DNA of 7,969 nucleotides, taken from assembly GCA_027340645.1 (NCBI GenBank), contig DAHWQN010000024.1, positions 1 to 7,969 on the forward strand, given 5' to 3'. The notes beneath the pieces were generated by a model. It did not search any database. It saw only the letters and a list, made by a program, of their open reading frames with translations, and had not been told where the DNA came from. Every line of letters begins with the position of its first letter. Positions within the stretch are counted from its first letter, which is position 1. Made by a program: the position numbers and the translations under genes. Of the stretch, positions 1 to 5,299 are shown in pieces. This DNA is from Microcaldota archaeon (GTDB lineage Archaea; Micrarchaeota; Micrarchaeia; Micrarchaeales; CABMGC01).

Positions 1-39
1 AAGGTACTGAAGCTCAAGAGATAAAATTAATTCTGCGGC

Positions 40-399
40 TCACTTCCGTTTTCTGATCCACTCTACAAATTCCCTGTGCGGTGAGAACTCCCCTGAGTTA
101 ACAACAAACACCTTAGCACCCTTGAAACCCCCTTCCTCTATCTCAATATTCTCCCGGTATGTTTTGAATTCTGAGTAATAAACCTCTTCCCAATGCTCTG
201 TCCCGTTTACGTACTCTTTCATAATTTCAGGGTTCATGATAAGCGGCACCTGATGATAAAAAAACAATATCCCATCATGCCAGAATAGCGGATGCATGGC
301 ATTAGACGTGCTTATTGACAGCTTTACCAGCTCATCTTTGTCTACTTTGTAAATATGGTGTATTGTCAAGGTCTTCATTTCAGGGTTCTTTATTTCCAT
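40..399 (-). CDS. Hypothetical protein, 119 aa, His-rich
   Basis: I do not recognise this family. The chain is soluble-looking, with no signal peptide or membrane segment. It has no cysteine, seven histidines (residues 14, 15, 36, 41, 49, 69, 108), several aromatic stretches (MHPLFWHDG at 35-43, FFYHQ at 46-50) and a basic tail, EWIRKRK. Mixed acidic and basic residues and the absence of low-complexity sequence make it look like a real folded protein. The start is the ATG at 399; a second in-frame ATG lies at 378. The gene follows the NikR-like regulator on the same strand after about 61 bases, and a TATA-like element at 435-442 suggests it may have its own promoter. The histidines and the neighbourhood would allow a metal-related role, but that is only inference. 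Confidence 0.72.
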   Translation of the reverse strand: MEIKNPEMKTLTIHHIYKVDKDELVKLSISTSNAMHPLFWHDGILFFYHQVPLIMNPEIMKEYVNGTEHWEEVYYSEFKTYRENIEIEEGGFKGAKVFVVNSGEFSPHREFVEWIRKRK

Positions 400-442
400 T
401 TAATCATCCATGGAGAATAAAGGTGAAGCAATTCTAATATAA
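400..442 (-). promoter_or_regulatory. TATA-like promoter and tripeptide upstream ORF
   Basis: On the minus strand TTATATTA (435-442) lies about 25 bases before an ATG at 411-409. That ATG reads Met-Asp-Asp-stop (ATGGATGATTAA, 411-400) and abuts the ATG of the 119-residue gene at 399. By the usual archaeal TATA-to-start distance, transcription would begin near 412-414, almost on the upstream ATG. The promoter assignment is inferred from spacing and composition only. Confidence 0.35.
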
Positions 443-460
443 GCCTTTCATAACGTTCTG

Positions 461-853
461 TTACCTTGTCTCCTTTACTATCACATACGTAACTGAGCGT
501 ACGCACTTGTTTCTTTCAAGTGAGCCGTACAGGTCTCTGGTTTTTTGTGCAGATGTGCTTATATTGAGTACGTCTACACCAATGCCGGATTGATGATGGT
601 GCATACTTGTTTTTATTATGTCACCAAAGCCATGAAGAAGATCAGAAACATGGTTCTTTTCATCCTCGGTGTATGTGACAACAAACACGCTTTCAACACT
701 GCCTCTGAGCGACTCAAGCTCATCATGGCTTTTCAATAGGCTAAGAACCGCACCCCTAAGCATTTTTGATCTTGACTTGAAACCAAGCTTCTTCTGCACA
801 TCATTCAGTTTCCTGAGCGACTCATCGTCGATTGATATGCTAAGTATCTCCAA
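461..853 (-). CDS. nikR: NikR-like ribbon-helix-helix (CopG/NikR) transcriptional regulator
   Basis: This is a DNA-binding regulator of the NikR type: an N-terminal ribbon-helix-helix followed by an ACT-like, metal-sensing C-terminal domain. With the TTG at 853 as start, the protein is 130 aa and its first strand (EILSISIDD) lines up residue for residue with E. coli NikR (QRVTITLDD). GTGA lies five bases before this start. The same frame stays open to a TTG at 883, which would add ten residues. The RHH helices are at about 9-40, and the C-terminal domain has VFVVTYTEDE (56-65) and a HHH cluster at 85-87. In canonical NikR, three further nickel ligands (two His and one Cys) follow that cluster; here the matching segment VDVLNISTSAQKT has neither His nor Cys. 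The segment before the last strand is also about ten residues shorter than in E. coli. It is divergent from the transporter at 1031 and probably controls it. The metal sensed is unknown and may not be nickel. Confidence 0.78.
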   Translation of the reverse strand: MEILSISIDDESLRKLNDVQKKLGFKSRSKMLRGAVLSLLKSHDELESLRGSVESVFVVTYTEDEKNHVSDLLHGFGDIIKTSMHHHQSGIGVDVLNISTSAQKTRDLYGSLERNKCVRSVTYVIVKETR

Positions 854-897
854 GTCTCTCACTTCTGCTATAATTCTCAGCAAGTAAATTAATAAGA

Positions 898-950
898 CTT
901 TGTAATTTTTATAATTATTAATATTTATACAAAGATTTATTAACTTTGTG
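898..950. promoter_or_regulatory. Candidate operator: three ACTTTGT-type half-sites
   Basis: In the AT-rich gap between the regulator and the transporter, CTTTGTA (898-904) and TACAAAG (928-934) are perfect 7-base inverted arms, 30 bases apart centre to centre. A third copy, CTTTGTG (944-950), forms a second inverted pair, ACAAAG-N9-CTTTGT (929-949), with the middle one. NikR-family proteins bind spaced dyads, so these are candidate binding sites for the neighbouring regulator. The repeats are seen directly; the binding is inferred. Confidence 0.45.
921..929 (-). promoter_or_regulatory. TATA-like element for the NikR-like regulator
   Basis: Read on the minus strand the sequence is TATAAATAT. 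It would place the transcription start near 900, upstream of the regulator start at 853 (or 883). The middle half-site TACAAAG (928-934) touches this box, and the half-site at 898-904 lies at the predicted start, which would suit autorepression. Confidence 0.4.
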
Positions 951-963
951 CATCATAAGTTAG

Positions 964-973
964 CTATAAGTTT
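964..973 (+). promoter_or_regulatory. TATA-like element for the NicO-like transporter
   Basis: CTATAAGTTT lies 67-58 bases before the ATG at 1031, so the predicted transcription start is near 992 with a leader of roughly 40 bases. The half-site at 944-950 lies just upstream, where the upstream promoter element would be. The assignment rests on composition and spacing only. Confidence 0.35.
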
Positions 974-1030
974 TACTTTAATGGCACAATGCCTTTAGAA
1001 AGTCATTGATGTCTGTGAATTGGTAGTAGT

Positions 1031-1990
1031 ATGGTAAGTATAGACATAAACTTGTGGAATCCGGAGAATGTGGGCCTAATCACTGCACTTGTTCTATCTT
1101 ATCTACTTGGTATTGTGCACGGAGCTACTCCAGATGAGCACACCTGGCCAATAACATTCTCATATGCTGTGGGCAGTGGGACATCAAAGGGAGGCATGAA
1201 GGCAGGGCTCATCTTCTCTTCAGGATTTACTATACAGAGAGCTATACTCTCCGAAGTAGCATATTTTGCGCTTGCTGGAATCTTCATGACAACCCTTGTC
1301 TTTGGGATAACTTACGTTTTGGTAGGTCTGGCAATGTTTATTGCAGGCATATACATAAAAAGAAAAAGCATTTATCTACATTGGCATTTCTTGGAAGAAA
1401 AGCTCGGTGCACTTTTTATACACCGCCACTCTAAGGCCCAATTGAAAAAAGAATTGCAGCATAAGGCAGATCCTTCTGTAGAAGAGGGGAAGCTGCGTCC
1501 CGTGCCATCAAAGATGGCATTTCTGCATGGTATAATAGCAGGCTTTGGTTTCGGGGCTTTTGCCCTAATTATATACACTGTTCTGGCTCCAGCTATGCCA
1601 AATGCCTATATGGGTTTCCTTCCAGGGTTGCTCTTCGGACTAGGGACGATGACTATGCAAGTCGCATTCGGCGCAGTTTTTGGAAGATGGCTAACAAAGG
1701 TGAAGAAGCTGACTATGAGTGGCATAAACTATGTATCGCGCACTATAAGCAGCGATGTCCTAGAATATGGAGGGTTGGCCTTTGTAATCGGTGGAATAGC
1801 TGTTCTGATTTATCCAAATCTCCTGAACATAGGAATAAATACAGGCATACAGATACATAATCTGGATAATCTTGGTATAGGATTCTTTCTTGTTATCTTT
1901 GCTGTCGTGGTCGTGGCCTTCCTTTCTTACAGGAATGCGATAAGGAAAGCAGTAAGAATCCATGGCTTTGTAAAGCACTCTGCCGGTTAG
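1031..1990 (+). CDS. NicO/RcnA-like multi-spanning metal transporter
   Basis: This 319-aa integral membrane protein probably moves a divalent metal such as nickel or cobalt across the cytoplasmic membrane. TM1 (about 13-34) carries HGATPDEH (30-37), followed by a Tyr-x-Val-Gly segment, in the layout of the HxxxPxH...YLVGS signature of NicO/RcnA proteins. Further hydrophobic segments lie at about 57-82, 84-108, 163-187, 192-216, 244-264 and 281-300. A soluble loop at about 110-160 is charged and His-containing (H117, H119, H131, H133, H144), like the His-rich loop of RcnA. A second conserved-looking stretch, HGIIAGFGFG, is at 166-175. The second RcnA-type His motif is not visible: SSGFTIQR stands where GHTxSH would be expected. 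The ATG at 1031 is the only early in-frame start because a TGA lies at 1016. It is divergent from the NikR-like regulator, which supports a metal-regulated role. Import versus export cannot be decided from sequence. Confidence 0.7.
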   Translation: MVSIDINLWNPENVGLITALVLSYLLGIVHGATPDEHTWPITFSYAVGSGTSKGGMKAGLIFSSGFTIQRAILSEVAYFALAGIFMTTLVFGITYVLVGLAMFIAGIYIKRKSIYLHWHFLEEKLGALFIHRHSKAQLKKELQHKADPSVEEGKLRPVPSKMAFLHGIIAGFGFGAFALIIYTVLAPAMPNAYMGFLPGLLFGLGTMTMQVAFGAVFGRWLTKVKKLTMSGINYVSRTISSDVLEYGGLAFVIGGIAVLIYPNLLNIGINTGIQIHNLDNLGIGFFLVIFAVVVVAFLSYRNAIRKAVRIHGFVKHSAG

Positions 1991-2052
1991 GACCTACTGA
2001 TTAGTGCTCAATGTGCACCATTCGATTTGAAGTTGCGGCGCTGAGGCAATGT

Positions 2053-2058
2053 AAAAAA
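2053..2058 (-). terminator. Oligo-T terminator after the nrd operon
   Basis: On the minus strand, GGGC is followed by six T residues about 30 bases after the nrdG stop. Archaeal RNA polymerase can terminate on short oligo-T tracts without a hairpin, so this is a plausible end of the nrd transcript. It lies in the 96-base convergent gap with the transporter gene, in which I see nothing else. Confidence 0.4.
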
Positions 2059-2086
2059 GCCCAAGATCAACGCAAATGAAGTCAGA

Positions 2087-2803
2087 TTATACTCCCCGTA
2101 TCCCGCAGGTCTGTACCAATCCTTGCTGTTTTATTGCGGCGCATGCATCGATAAGTACACTATCATTGAAAGGCATTAGCTTCTCATATGCTGGGTCTAA
2201 GGTGTTGTTTGGCGTGTACTGCTGAAGATAATATGCCTTTGCGCCGTTTATTCTGTGTGCTATTGCCATTAAGTCTTCTGTAGACACCAATCCTGGAACC
2301 ACAGTAGTCCTGAATTCGTACTCTATGCCCGAGCTCATCAATAGGTCTATGCTTTCATAAATGTTCCTTAATATGGCTGCGTTATTGACTCCTATAGCCA
2401 TCGAGTACTTTGCGGCGTCTGGCGCTGTTTTGATGTCCATTGCAACATAATCCACAAGCTTCTTGTCCAAGAGTTCCTTAAGCTTCCGCGGGTTGCTTCC
2501 ATTAGTGTCAAGCTTTACAAGCAGTCCCATCTCCTTACACTGCATTATAAAATCAACAAGGTCTAGCTGAAGCGTAGGCTCGCCACCTGTTATCTCCACC
2601 CCATCAATGAATTTGCCTGAATCGCGAAGCTTGCGCAGTATGGTCTCCTGTTGATACACATAAAGCTTACTGTAGTTCTTAAGCGCAAGGTCAGAATTGT
2701 GGCAAAAAGGGCAGCGCATGTTGCATCCAGAAACAAAAACAATGGAAGCAACCTTGCCCGGATAGTCTATCAGACTTATGCGCTGGAATCCACATATTTC
2801 CAT
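2087..2803 (-). CDS. nrdG: Anaerobic ribonucleotide reductase activating enzyme (radical SAM)
   Basis: This radical-SAM activase uses a [4Fe-4S] cluster and S-adenosylmethionine to put the glycyl radical on class III ribonucleotide reductase in the cytoplasm. The protein is 238 aa. The cluster motif CNMRCPFC has C27, C31 and C34 in CxxxCxxC spacing. It is preceded by the family-typical FQRISLIDYPGKV (6-18) and followed by the SAM-binding GGEP at 73-76 and further radical-SAM barrel strands such as VKLDTNG (96-102) and VAMDIKT (120-126). The ATG at 2803 is only three bases after the stop of the glycyl-radical ORF (TAAGTCATG), so the two are probably translationally coupled. At 238 aa it is longer than short bacterial NrdG (about 150-160 aa) and resembles the longer form common in archaea and anaerobic bacteria. 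It is the last gene of the operon. Confidence 0.92.
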   Translation of the reverse strand: MEICGFQRISLIDYPGKVASIVFVSGCNMRCPFCHNSDLALKNYSKLYVYQQETILRKLRDSGKFIDGVEITGGEPTLQLDLVDFIMQCKEMGLLVKLDTNGSNPRKLKELLDKKLVDYVAMDIKTAPDAAKYSMAIGVNNAAILRNIYESIDLLMSSGIEYEFRTTVVPGLVSTEDLMAIAHRINGAKAYYLQQYTPNNTLDPAYEKLMPFNDSVLIDACAAIKQQGLVQTCGIRGV

Positions 2804-2806
2804 GAC

Positions 2807-3001
2807 TTAGCACGTTTCGCACTGTGCGAACTCCTCTCTTGTCTTGTCATAAGTCTTCCTATCTTGGAACTCCTCTTTCTTACCAATGTTCCACTGATTT
2901 ACAGGACGCAGATAGCCTACAATTCTTGAATATACCTCGCATCTCGTGCGTCCTTCCATACCTTCGATACTTACGGTCTTCATTTTTTGCTCAGTTGTCA
3001 T
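2807..3001 (-). CDS. nrdD: Separate glycyl-radical domain of NrdD
   Basis: This 64-aa ORF carries the part of class III ribonucleotide reductase that normally ends NrdD. RTRCEVYSRIVGYLRPV (18-34) followed by WNIGKKEEFQDR (37-48) matches the glycyl-radical loop and tail of NrdD, and G29 in RIVGYL is the expected radical glycine (compare RVCGYL in E. coli). The N-terminal 17 residues look like a linker. The last four residues are CETC, a CxxC tail that could act as a thiol pair. The ATG overlaps the stop of the catalytic ORF as ATGA and is preceded by GTGAT (3009-3005), a good archaeal Shine-Dalgarno core at short spacing, so reinitiation is plausible. The -1 frame is also open upstream to an A7 tract, so it may instead be made as a fusion. 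A one-base error in A7 would equally explain the split. Confidence 0.82.
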   Translation of the reverse strand: MTTEQKMKTVSIEGMEGRTRCEVYSRIVGYLRPVNQWNIGKKEEFQDRKTYDKTREEFAQCETC

Positions 3002-5019
3002 TTTATCACATTTTTTTGCATAAGTTCGGCATCACATTTAGGACAGTACTCGTGTCTGCCAGGCAGATATCCATGCTTTGGACATACGCTGAATGTCGGT
3101 GTCAAAGTATAATACGGGAGACGGAAATTCTGAGCTATCTTCTTAACCAATCTTTTTGTGCTTTCTACAGTAGGCATTGATTCCCCAACAAATACGTGTA
3201 TTACTGTGCCTCCTGTGTATTTAGTCTGAAGTTCGTCCTGATGCGTCAGTGTCTCGAACACATCATCGCTGTAGCCTACTGGAAGATTGGATGAGTTTGT
3301 ATAATAAGGTGCTGCGCTGCGTTCATTATATGCAACTTCATTGGCTACTACTATGTCTTTGTACATGACCTTATCTTTCTTCGCAAGCGAGTAGCTAGTG
3401 CTTTCTGCTGGCGTGGCCTCGAGATTATATATATTGTTTGTCTCAAGCTGATATACCTCCATTCTTGCGCGCATAAAGTCAAGTACGCGCAGTGCAAAGC
3501 TCTTGCCTTCAGCGCTGGCTATATCCTTGCCAAGCAGATTTATGCACGCCTCATTCATCCCTATTATGCCTATGGTTGAGAAGTGGTTCTTCCAGTACTG
3601 CCCATATGCCTGTTTTATTCCAGATAAGTAATATTTCGAGTAAGGATAAAGTCCACGCTCAGTCAATCGTTCAAGCGTTTTTCGCTTTACCTCCAACGCC
3701 CCCTTGCAAATATCCATCTGTTTTCCAAGCCTCTCCATGAACTCCTCTTCACTCTTGGATACGTAGCCTATTCTGGGCAGGTTTATAGTAAACACGCCTA
3801 TGGACCCTGTCAATGGATTTGCTCCAAACAATCCCCCGCCTCTTTTCTTGAGTTCTCTGGTATCGAGCCTTAACCTGCAACACATGCTGCGTGCATCTTC
3901 GGGCTTCATGTCGCTGTTCACAAAGTTAGAAAAGTACGGTATACCGTACTTACCAGTCATCTCCCAGATGGGATTATATTTTTGGTTGTCCCAGTCGAAT
4001 CCCTTTGTTATGTTATATGTTGGTATTGGGAAGGTAAATACTCGGCCAGACGCATCGCCTTCAGTCATAATTTCAGCGAATGCCTGGTTTATAATATCAA
4101 CTTCATTCTGGAATTGAGAGTATGTCTGATCCATGAACTTGCCGCCTATTATAACCGGTTCCGTTCCCATATACTCTGGGATTTGAAGATCCATTGTAAG
4201 ATTCGTAAACGGTGTCTGGAAGCCAACACGGGTAGGCACATTCATATTGAACAGGAACTCCTGCAATGCCTGCTTGACCTCTAGATACGTTAGCCCATCA
4301 TACTTTATGAATGGCGCTAAATATGTATCAAAATTTGATAGCGCTTGCGCACCTGCACACTCACCCTGTAATGTGTAAAAGAAGTTGACTATCTGCATAA
4401 GCGCCGTTCTGAAGTGCTTTGGAGGTTTCGATTCTATCTTCCCTGCTGCGCCACGGAATCCCCTTATCAGCAAATCCTTGAGATCCCAGCCGACACAGTA
4501 CGGCCCCAAAACATTGAGCTGATGTATGTGTATGTCACCATTCTTATGCGCAAACTTAGCATCTTCCGAGTAGACCTTGTTCAACCAGTATATTGAAGTT
4601 ATATTCGAAGTTATATAATTGTTCAGGCCCTGCAACGAGTATCCCATATTCGCGTTCTCGTTTACCATCCAGTCTGTCTCATTCACATAACTGTCTACAA
4701 AATCAAGGTGTTCCTCAACTGATATGCTTTCTCTCAGATTCTGGTGCTGTTTTCTGTATATTATGTATGCCCTTGCCAAATCATTTAGCCCATTGCTCAT
4801 AAGCACCTTTTCAACTACGTCTTGTATCTGCTCAACTGTCGGACGCTCAAAGTCTTTTTCAAGACGGCGTACAACTTCTTCAGTGAGATGTTTGGCTCTT
4901 AGTTTGACATCTCCATCCTTGAAGCCCGAAGCGGCCATGGCCTTCTCTATCGCGGAAAGTATCTTTCCACTATCAAAATTTGTTATTTTCCCATCCCTCT
5001 TTATTATTTCAGTTATCAT
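2998..5019 (-). CDS. nrdD: Anaerobic ribonucleoside-triphosphate reductase, catalytic chain lacking the glycyl-radical domain
   Basis: Class III reductase converts ribonucleoside triphosphates to deoxyribonucleoside triphosphates without oxygen. From the ATG at 5019 the chain is 673 aa. An ATP-cone occupies about 2-95, starting TEIIKRDGKITNFD, and controls activity or specificity. The ten-stranded barrel follows, with GPYCVGWDL (C175), LQGECAGAQALSNFDTYLAPF (from about 217), and RSMCCRLRLD with C380/C381, one of which should be the thiyl-radical cysteine. A zinc-ribbon-like end follows: C646, H649, C659, C662 (CPKH...CPKC). The chain then ends 11 residues later with no RVxGYL glycyl-radical motif; that motif is in the overlapping ORF at 2807-3001. 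The frame is open to a TTG at 5061, but that codon lies inside the TATA box, so the ATG at 5019 is preferred. It is the first gene of the operon with nrdG. Confidence 0.9.
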   Translation of the reverse strand: MITEIIKRDGKITNFDSGKILSAIEKAMAASGFKDGDVKLRAKHLTEEVVRRLEKDFERPTVEQIQDVVEKVLMSNGLNDLARAYIIYRKQHQNLRESISVEEHLDFVDSYVNETDWMVNENANMGYSLQGLNNYITSNITSIYWLNKVYSEDAKFAHKNGDIHIHQLNVLGPYCVGWDLKDLLIRGFRGAAGKIESKPPKHFRTALMQIVNFFYTLQGECAGAQALSNFDTYLAPFIKYDGLTYLEVKQALQEFLFNMNVPTRVGFQTPFTNLTMDLQIPEYMGTEPVIIGGKFMDQTYSQFQNEVDIINQAFAEIMTEGDASGRVFTFPIPTYNITKGFDWDNQKYNPIWEMTGKYGIPYFSNFVNSDMKPEDARSMCCRLRLDTRELKKRGGGLFGANPLTGSIGVFTINLPRIGYVSKSEEEFMERLGKQMDICKGALEVKRKTLERLTERGLYPYSKYYLSGIKQAYGQYWKNHFSTIGIIGMNEACINLLGKDIASAEGKSFALRVLDFMRARMEVYQLETNNIYNLEATPAESTSYSLAKKDKVMYKDIVVANEVAYNERSAAPYYTNSSNLPVGYSDDVFETLTHQDELQTKYTGGTVIHVFVGESMPTVESTKRLVKKIAQNFRLPYYTLTPTFSVCPKHGYLPGRHEYCPKCDAELMQKNVIK
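3010..3018 (-). other. A7 tract: possible slippery site near the nrdD stop
   Basis: The minus strand reads CAA AAA AAT in the nrdD frame, containing a heptamer of the X-XXY-YYZ form (A AAA AAT) four codons before the TGA at 3000-2998. After a -1 shift the reading continues TGT GAT AAA ATG without a stop into the glycyl-radical ORF. Polymerase slippage adding one A would have the same effect. The sequence geometry is seen directly; actual frameshifting is inferred. Confidence 0.4.
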
Positions 5020-5033
5020 AGAAATCCCATATA

Positions 5034-5049
5034 CATCTATATATTGTGT
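5034..5049 (-). promoter_or_regulatory. NrdR-box-like site 1
   Basis: On the minus strand the site matches the NrdR consensus ACACWATATATWGTGT at 13 of 16 positions, and the 13 are contiguous (ACACAATATATAG). It overlaps the region between the TATA box and the predicted transcription start of nrdD. NrdR is a nucleotide-sensing repressor of reductase genes. No nrdR gene is in this window. Confidence 0.5.
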
Positions 5050-5050
5050 T

Positions 5051-5060
5051 TCTTTATACA
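5051..5060 (-). promoter_or_regulatory. TATA box of the nrdD-nrdG operon
   Basis: The minus strand reads TGTATAAAGA. Its centre is about 36 bases before the ATG at 5019, predicting a transcript start near 5029 and a leader of about ten bases. Its position excludes the upstream TTG at 5061 as the real start of nrdD. Confidence 0.55.
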
Positions 5061-5065
5061 AGAAA

Positions 5066-5081
5066 CCACAACCTCTAGTGT
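5066..5081 (-). promoter_or_regulatory. NrdR-box-like site 2
   Basis: On the minus strand ACACTAGAGGTTGTGG matches the NrdR consensus at 12 of 16 positions, including both outer ACAC/GTG arms. It starts exactly 32 bases from site 1, leaving a 16-base gap. NrdR boxes typically occur in pairs about three helical turns apart, so the pair is more convincing than either site alone. Confidence 0.45.
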
Positions 5082-5109
5082 TTTTGATACTAACACTTTT
5101 AAACCTTCG

Positions 5110-5123
5110 CGCATGAACATGCG
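5110..5123. repeat. 14-base palindrome CGCATG-AA-CATGCG
   Basis: Two perfect 6-base arms flank a 2-base centre, about 55 bases upstream of the nrdD TATA box. It may be a protein-binding site for either divergent gene. No known consensus is recognised. Confidence 0.45.
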
Positions 5124-5150
5124 ACTTTTCGTAAATGAATCAGAATTGTA

Positions 5151-5205
5151 TGTTTAAAAACATAGTTACTCTATGTTCGGAACAGAACAATCTTTACTTT
5201 AAACA
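5151..5205. repeat. Nested inverted repeats in the nrdD / 5300 divergent gap
   Basis: Outer arms TGTTTAAA (5151-5158) and TTTAAACA (5198-5205) are perfect inverse copies. Between them AACATAG (5159-5165) pairs with CTATGTT (5171-5177) across a 5-base loop, and TGTTC-G-GAACA (5174-5184) is centred within a base of the outer pair. This could be an operator array or a small structured RNA element. The gap from 5020 to 5299 otherwise holds the two promoters and no convincing gene. Confidence 0.4.
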
Positions 5206-5272
5206 CTGATCCGCATGCTTCTGCACCTTCGGCGATGTCCGCTGATAGTGTGTGCTGTGCTATGGCAACCTC

Positions 5273-5279
5273 TTTATAG
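5273..5279 (+). promoter_or_regulatory. TATA box giving a leaderless transcript for the surface protein
   Basis: TTTATAG is centred about 24 bases before the ATG at 5300, and there is no Shine-Dalgarno-like sequence in front of that ATG. This is the spacing expected for a leaderless archaeal mRNA starting at or next to the start codon. Confidence 0.55.
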
Positions 5280-5299
5280 ATACGCTTCGATAGTAAACT

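Noticed and set aside
853..883. TTG at 883 as the start of the NikR-like regulator.
   Set aside because: The ten extra residues have no counterpart in NikR, whereas the TTG at 853 aligns exactly and has GTGA five bases upstream. The longer form cannot be fully excluded.
545..887. Plus-strand ORFs opposite the NikR-like gene.
   Set aside because: They are antisense shadows of a gene with clear family similarity, with low-complexity Ser/Leu-rich or Cys/Tyr-rich translations.
5019..5061. TTG at 5061 as the start of nrdD, adding 14 residues.
   Set aside because: The TTG lies at the TATA box and within the paired NrdR-like sites. The ATP-cone begins directly after the ATG at 5019, which matches the family start.
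3492..5116. Several plus-strand ORFs of 60-130 residues opposite nrdD.
   Set aside because: They are all antisense to a strongly conserved enzyme; no domains or promoters are seen for them.
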